A DNA stretch of 64,000 nt from Promicromonospora umidemergens (GTDB taxonomy: Bacteria; Actinomycetota; Actinomycetes; Actinomycetales; Cellulomonadaceae). Position numbers and translations under genes: made by a program. The notes beneath the pieces are model-generated. The model was not told the origin of the DNA and did not search any database. It was given only the letters and a program-made list of their open reading frames with translations. Of the stretch, positions 61,855 through 64,000 are shown piece by piece; position 1 is the stretch's first letter, and each line of letters starts with the position of its first letter. Location: positions 166,455 to 230,454 of the forward strand of contig NZ_JAMTCT010000007.1 of assembly GCF_024171995.1 (NCBI RefSeq). Direction: 5' to 3'.

Positions 61855-62528
61855 TCCGCCCGGTGATCCGCCCGGTGATTCGCATAGTGCTCGTGGACGA
61901 CCAGGAGCTCGTGCGCGCCGGCCTGCGCTCCCTCGCGGAGAGCGAGGACGACATCGAGGTCGTCGGGGAGGCCGCCGACGGGCGCTCGGGCGTGTCCCGG
62001 GTGCGGGAGCTGCGGCCCGACGTCGTGCTGATGGACGTCCGCATGCCCCGCCTGGACGGGCTGGCCGCCACCCGGGAGATCGTCGCCGATCCCGCGCTGG
62101 CCGACGTCCGGGTACTGATCCTGACCACGTTCGACGAGGACGAGCACGTGTTCGAGGCCATCCGGTCGGGCGCGGCCGGCTACCTGCTCAAGGACGTCGC
62201 GCCGGCCGAGCTGCGCCGTGCGGTTCGCGTCGTCGCGGCGGGCGAGGCGCTGCTAGACCCCGGCGTGACGGCCGCCGTGCTGCGCGCCGTCGCCGCGAGC
62301 CCGGCGCCCCGGTCCGGCGCGGACCGGATCGCCGGGCTCACCGAGCGCGAGCGTGAGGTGCTGCAGCACCTGGGCCGCGGCCTCACGAACGACGAGATCG
62401 CCCGCGAGCTCTACCTCAGCCCGGCCACCGCACGCACCTACGTGAGCCGGCTGCTCGCCAGGCTCGGTGCGCGGGACCGCGCGGCGCTGGTGATCCTGGC
62501 GTACGAGACGGGGCTCGTCCGGCCGTGA
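61851..62528 (+). CDS. NarL/LuxR-family response regulator
   Basis: 225 residues. Receiver: IVLVDDQELVRAGLRSLAES, phosphoacceptor in DVVLMDVRMP, Lys in YLLKDVAPAEL. HTH: LTEREREVLQHLGRGLTNDE, TARTYVSRLLARLGARDRA. The N-terminus has a tandem MIRPVIRPVIR from a 12-base direct repeat that also gives two extra possible starts. Control of the divergent multicopper oxidase operon is the natural guess. Confidence 0.92.
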   Translation: MIRPVIRPVIRIVLVDDQELVRAGLRSLAESEDDIEVVGEAADGRSGVSRVRELRPDVVLMDVRMPRLDGLAATREIVADPALADVRVLILTTFDEDEHVFEAIRSGAAGYLLKDVAPAELRRAVRVVAAGEALLDPGVTAAVLRAVAASPAPRSGADRIAGLTEREREVLQHLGRGLTNDEIARELYLSPATARTYVSRLLARLGARDRAALVILAYETGLVRP

Positions 62529-62558
62529 GCCGGCAGAGCCCCGCTCGTCCGCGAGAGA

Positions 62559-63560
62559 TCAGAGCGACCTGAGCCGCGGCAGCACGTCCTCGCTGAACTG
62601 GGTGAGGAACCGCTCCTGGTCGTGGCCGGGGCCGTGCACCACGAGGTGGTTCAGGCCGGCGTCGACGTAGGGCTTGATCAGCTCGACGGCCTGCTCCGGG
62701 TCGGACGCGACGATCCAGCGCTTCGCTACCTGCTCGATCGGGAGCTCGTCGGCCAGCTGCTCCATCTCGGTGGCCGAGGTGACGCTGTGCTTCTGCTCGG
62801 GCGTGAGGGACAGCGGCGCCCAGAACCGGGTGTTCTCCAGCGCGGTGGCGGCGTCCCGGTCGTAGGAGATCTTGATCTCGATCATCTTGTCGACGCCTGC
62901 GACGTCGCGCTCCGCCTTGGCCGCGCCCTCGGCGACCGCGGGCAGCAGCTTCTCCGTGTACAGGTCCATGCCCTTGCCGGACGTGCAGATGAAGCCGTCG
63001 CCGGCGCGGCCGGCGTACTTCGCCACGAGCGGGCCGCCGGCCGCGATGTAGACCGGCACGGGGTTGTCCGGCCGGTCGTAGATCTGGGCGCCGACCAGCT
63101 CGTAGTAGTCGCCCTTGAAGTCCACGCTGTCCTCGGTCCAGAGCGCCCGCATGAGTTGCACGGCCTCGCGCAGCCGCGCGAACCGCTCCTTGAACTCCGG
63201 CCACTCGCGGCCCGAGACCGCCGTCTCGTTCAGGGCCTCACCTGTGCCGACGCCGAGGATCACGCGGTTCTCGGTGAGCAGGGCGAGGCTCGCGAACGTC
63301 TGCGCGATCACGGCGGGGTTGTAGCGGAACGTCGGGGTCAGCACGCTCGTACCGAGCTGGATCCGCGAGGTGCGCTCCCCCGCGGCAGCGAGCCAGGCCA
63401 GCGCCGACGGCGCATGACCACCCTCGTGCCGCCACGGCAGGAAGTGGTCGGAGACCATGGCGCTGTCCAGTCCCACCTCCTCCGCGCGTACTGCGAGCTC
63501 AACCAGCTCGCGCGGCCCGAACTGCTCGGCGGACGCCTTGTACCCAATTTTCAGAGTCAC
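62559..63560 (-). CDS. fgd: F420-dependent glucose-6-phosphate dehydrogenase
   Basis: A 333-residue luciferase-like enzyme that oxidises glucose 6-phosphate with coenzyme F420, providing F420H2. It matches mycobacterial Fgd1 by recall along its length: [101 protein letters not shown] and [20 protein letters not shown]. The active His and Trp of SDHFLPW and the GEALNE block are conserved. The GTG start at 63560 aligns with the homologues. It implies F420 synthesis elsewhere in the genome. Confidence 0.93.
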   Translation of the reverse strand: MTLKIGYKASAEQFGPRELVELAVRAEEVGLDSAMVSDHFLPWRHEGGHAPSALAWLAAAGERTSRIQLGTSVLTPTFRYNPAVIAQTFASLALLTENRVILGVGTGEALNETAVSGREWPEFKERFARLREAVQLMRALWTEDSVDFKGDYYELVGAQIYDRPDNPVPVYIAAGGPLVAKYAGRAGDGFICTSGKGMDLYTEKLLPAVAEGAAKAERDVAGVDKMIEIKISYDRDAATALENTRFWAPLSLTPEQKHSVTSATEMEQLADELPIEQVAKRWIVASDPEQAVELIKPYVDAGLNHLVVHGPGHDQERFLTQFSEDVLPRLRSL

Positions 63561-63732
63561 GTCTGCGACCCTACGCTCGATCGCCGACGTGCGAGCGTCG
63601 GCGTCGCGCACGTCACATCTGTCCTGGTCAGCTCGTCGATCGACGGCACCTCGCGGCCGCGGTGGCGGGCGACCGGGACGACCGATGACCGGGCGAACGG
63701 GCGAACTCCCGCGCGTCCACCCGCTCCGGGTA

Positions 63733-63826
63733 TCGAGCCGCAACTTGGCCGTCCAGAAGCCACCTATGGAGTGTCGAGCCGCAACCTACGCGTCCAACGA
63801 TCGTCGAACCGAAGGTTGCTGGTCCA
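63733..63826 (+). repeat. Three 23-bp direct repeats before an insertion-sequence gene
   Basis: Units at 63733-63755, 63774-63796 and 63804-63826 follow TCGARCCG-N10-GTCCA. The first two share TCGAGCCGCAAC and GTCCA. They lie in a 319-bp gap between fgd and a transposase start and could be the element's terminal sequence or transposase binding sites. Nothing else is recognised in this gap. Confidence 0.7.
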
Positions 63827-63879
63827 CCAAGGGGGCGGATTCATACGGTCAGTGCAACGTCGACTGATCGGGGATTGTG

Positions 63880-64000
63880 ATGCCGTCTGGGTATCCGTGG
63901 CCGTTGTCCAAGCGGCGGGAAGTGCTGGATGCTGTGGCGTCGGGGATGCCGATGTTGCAGGCGTTCAGGGTGTGCGGGGTGTCGTTCGCGACGGTCCGTG
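63880..64000 (+). CDS. Transposase N-terminus (HTH), truncated by the window edge
   Basis: ATG 63880 opens a frame that is still open at the right edge: MPSGYPWPLSKRREVLDAVA, SGMPMLQAFRVCGVSFATVR. The LSxxxRxEVLxAVxxGMxxxxAxxxxGVSxxTV pattern is a helix-turn-helix typical of IS30-like transposases. Only 40 residues are visible, so the family is tentative. Confidence 0.55.
   Translation, partial: MPSGYPWPLSKRREVLDAVASGMPMLQAFRVCGVSFATVR

Noticed and set aside
63733..63826. CRISPR array
   Set aside because: Only three diverged 23-bp units with unequal spacing and no cas genes.

Overview
The window is high-GC DNA with actinobacterial codon use and gene order. The conserved block of RNA methyltransferase, two TrkA proteins, KimA-like permease, DUF3159, OB-fold, DUF3710, dut, DUF3093, DUF4193 and suhB matches the Mycobacterium tuberculosis Rv2689c-Rv2701c neighbourhood as I remember it. 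SepH, a ParC-type topoisomerase, an F420-dependent glucose-6-phosphate dehydrogenase and a DUF222/HNH protein also point to Actinomycetota. A carbohydrate-degrading micrococcalean genus (Cellulomonas/Promicromonospora type) is my best guess, but the genus cannot be read from the sequence.

Bases 1-2414 hold a DUF4241 fragment, a serine/threonine dehydratase, a small frameshifted gene and a Nudix hydrolase. Bases 2486-13194 form a hexuronate catabolism locus: glucuronate isomerase (uxaC) and fructuronate reductase on the + strand, and on the - strand a TRAP transporter (dctPQM), a LacI-type repressor, a ManD-type mannonate dehydratase and a secreted GH3 glycosidase. Five copies of a 14-bp palindrome (GRCAA-N4-TTGYC) stand before uxaC, dctP, lacI, manD and the GH3 gene, so this looks like one local regulon converting glucuronate to 2-keto-3-deoxygluconate. 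The kinase and aldolase that would finish the pathway are not in the window.

Bases 13216-16464 carry an alpha/beta hydrolase, a TetR regulator divergent from a second alpha/beta hydrolase across a large dyad, and a membrane protein. Bases 16580-23995 encode exported redox proteins: a two-domain small laccase, a 1334-residue ThuA / F5/8-type / sorbosone dehydrogenase / PKD / DUF1080 protein, and a cupredoxin protein with four OmpL47-type repeats. The last two share an unnamed 80-residue module. This is the best candidate for an undescribed system: a possible extracellular sugar-oxidising, 3-keto-glycoside-cleaving pathway with copper electron carriers.

Bases 24162-39657 hold aconitase (with a 20-bp palindrome upstream), an SGNH hydrolase and the conserved potassium-transport/dut/suhB block, interrupted by a TnpB gene between DUF3710 and dut. 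Bases 39777-51055 are mostly core genes: sepH, thymidine kinase, a phosphodiesterase, DUF5998, a GNAT/CoA-ligase fusion, parC, and a YCII protein with an ECF sigma factor.

Bases 51183-64000 are more accessory: a DUF222/HNH protein, GNAT plus macro-domain pair, a DesKR-like two-component system divergent from a drug-type ABC exporter preceded by a 36-codon coupled small ORF, a HAD phosphatase, a three-domain multicopper oxidase with a membrane protein, a second two-component system across an 18-bp palindrome, fgd, and the start of an insertion-sequence transposase preceded by three 23-bp repeats. No rRNA, tRNA or CRISPR array was seen.
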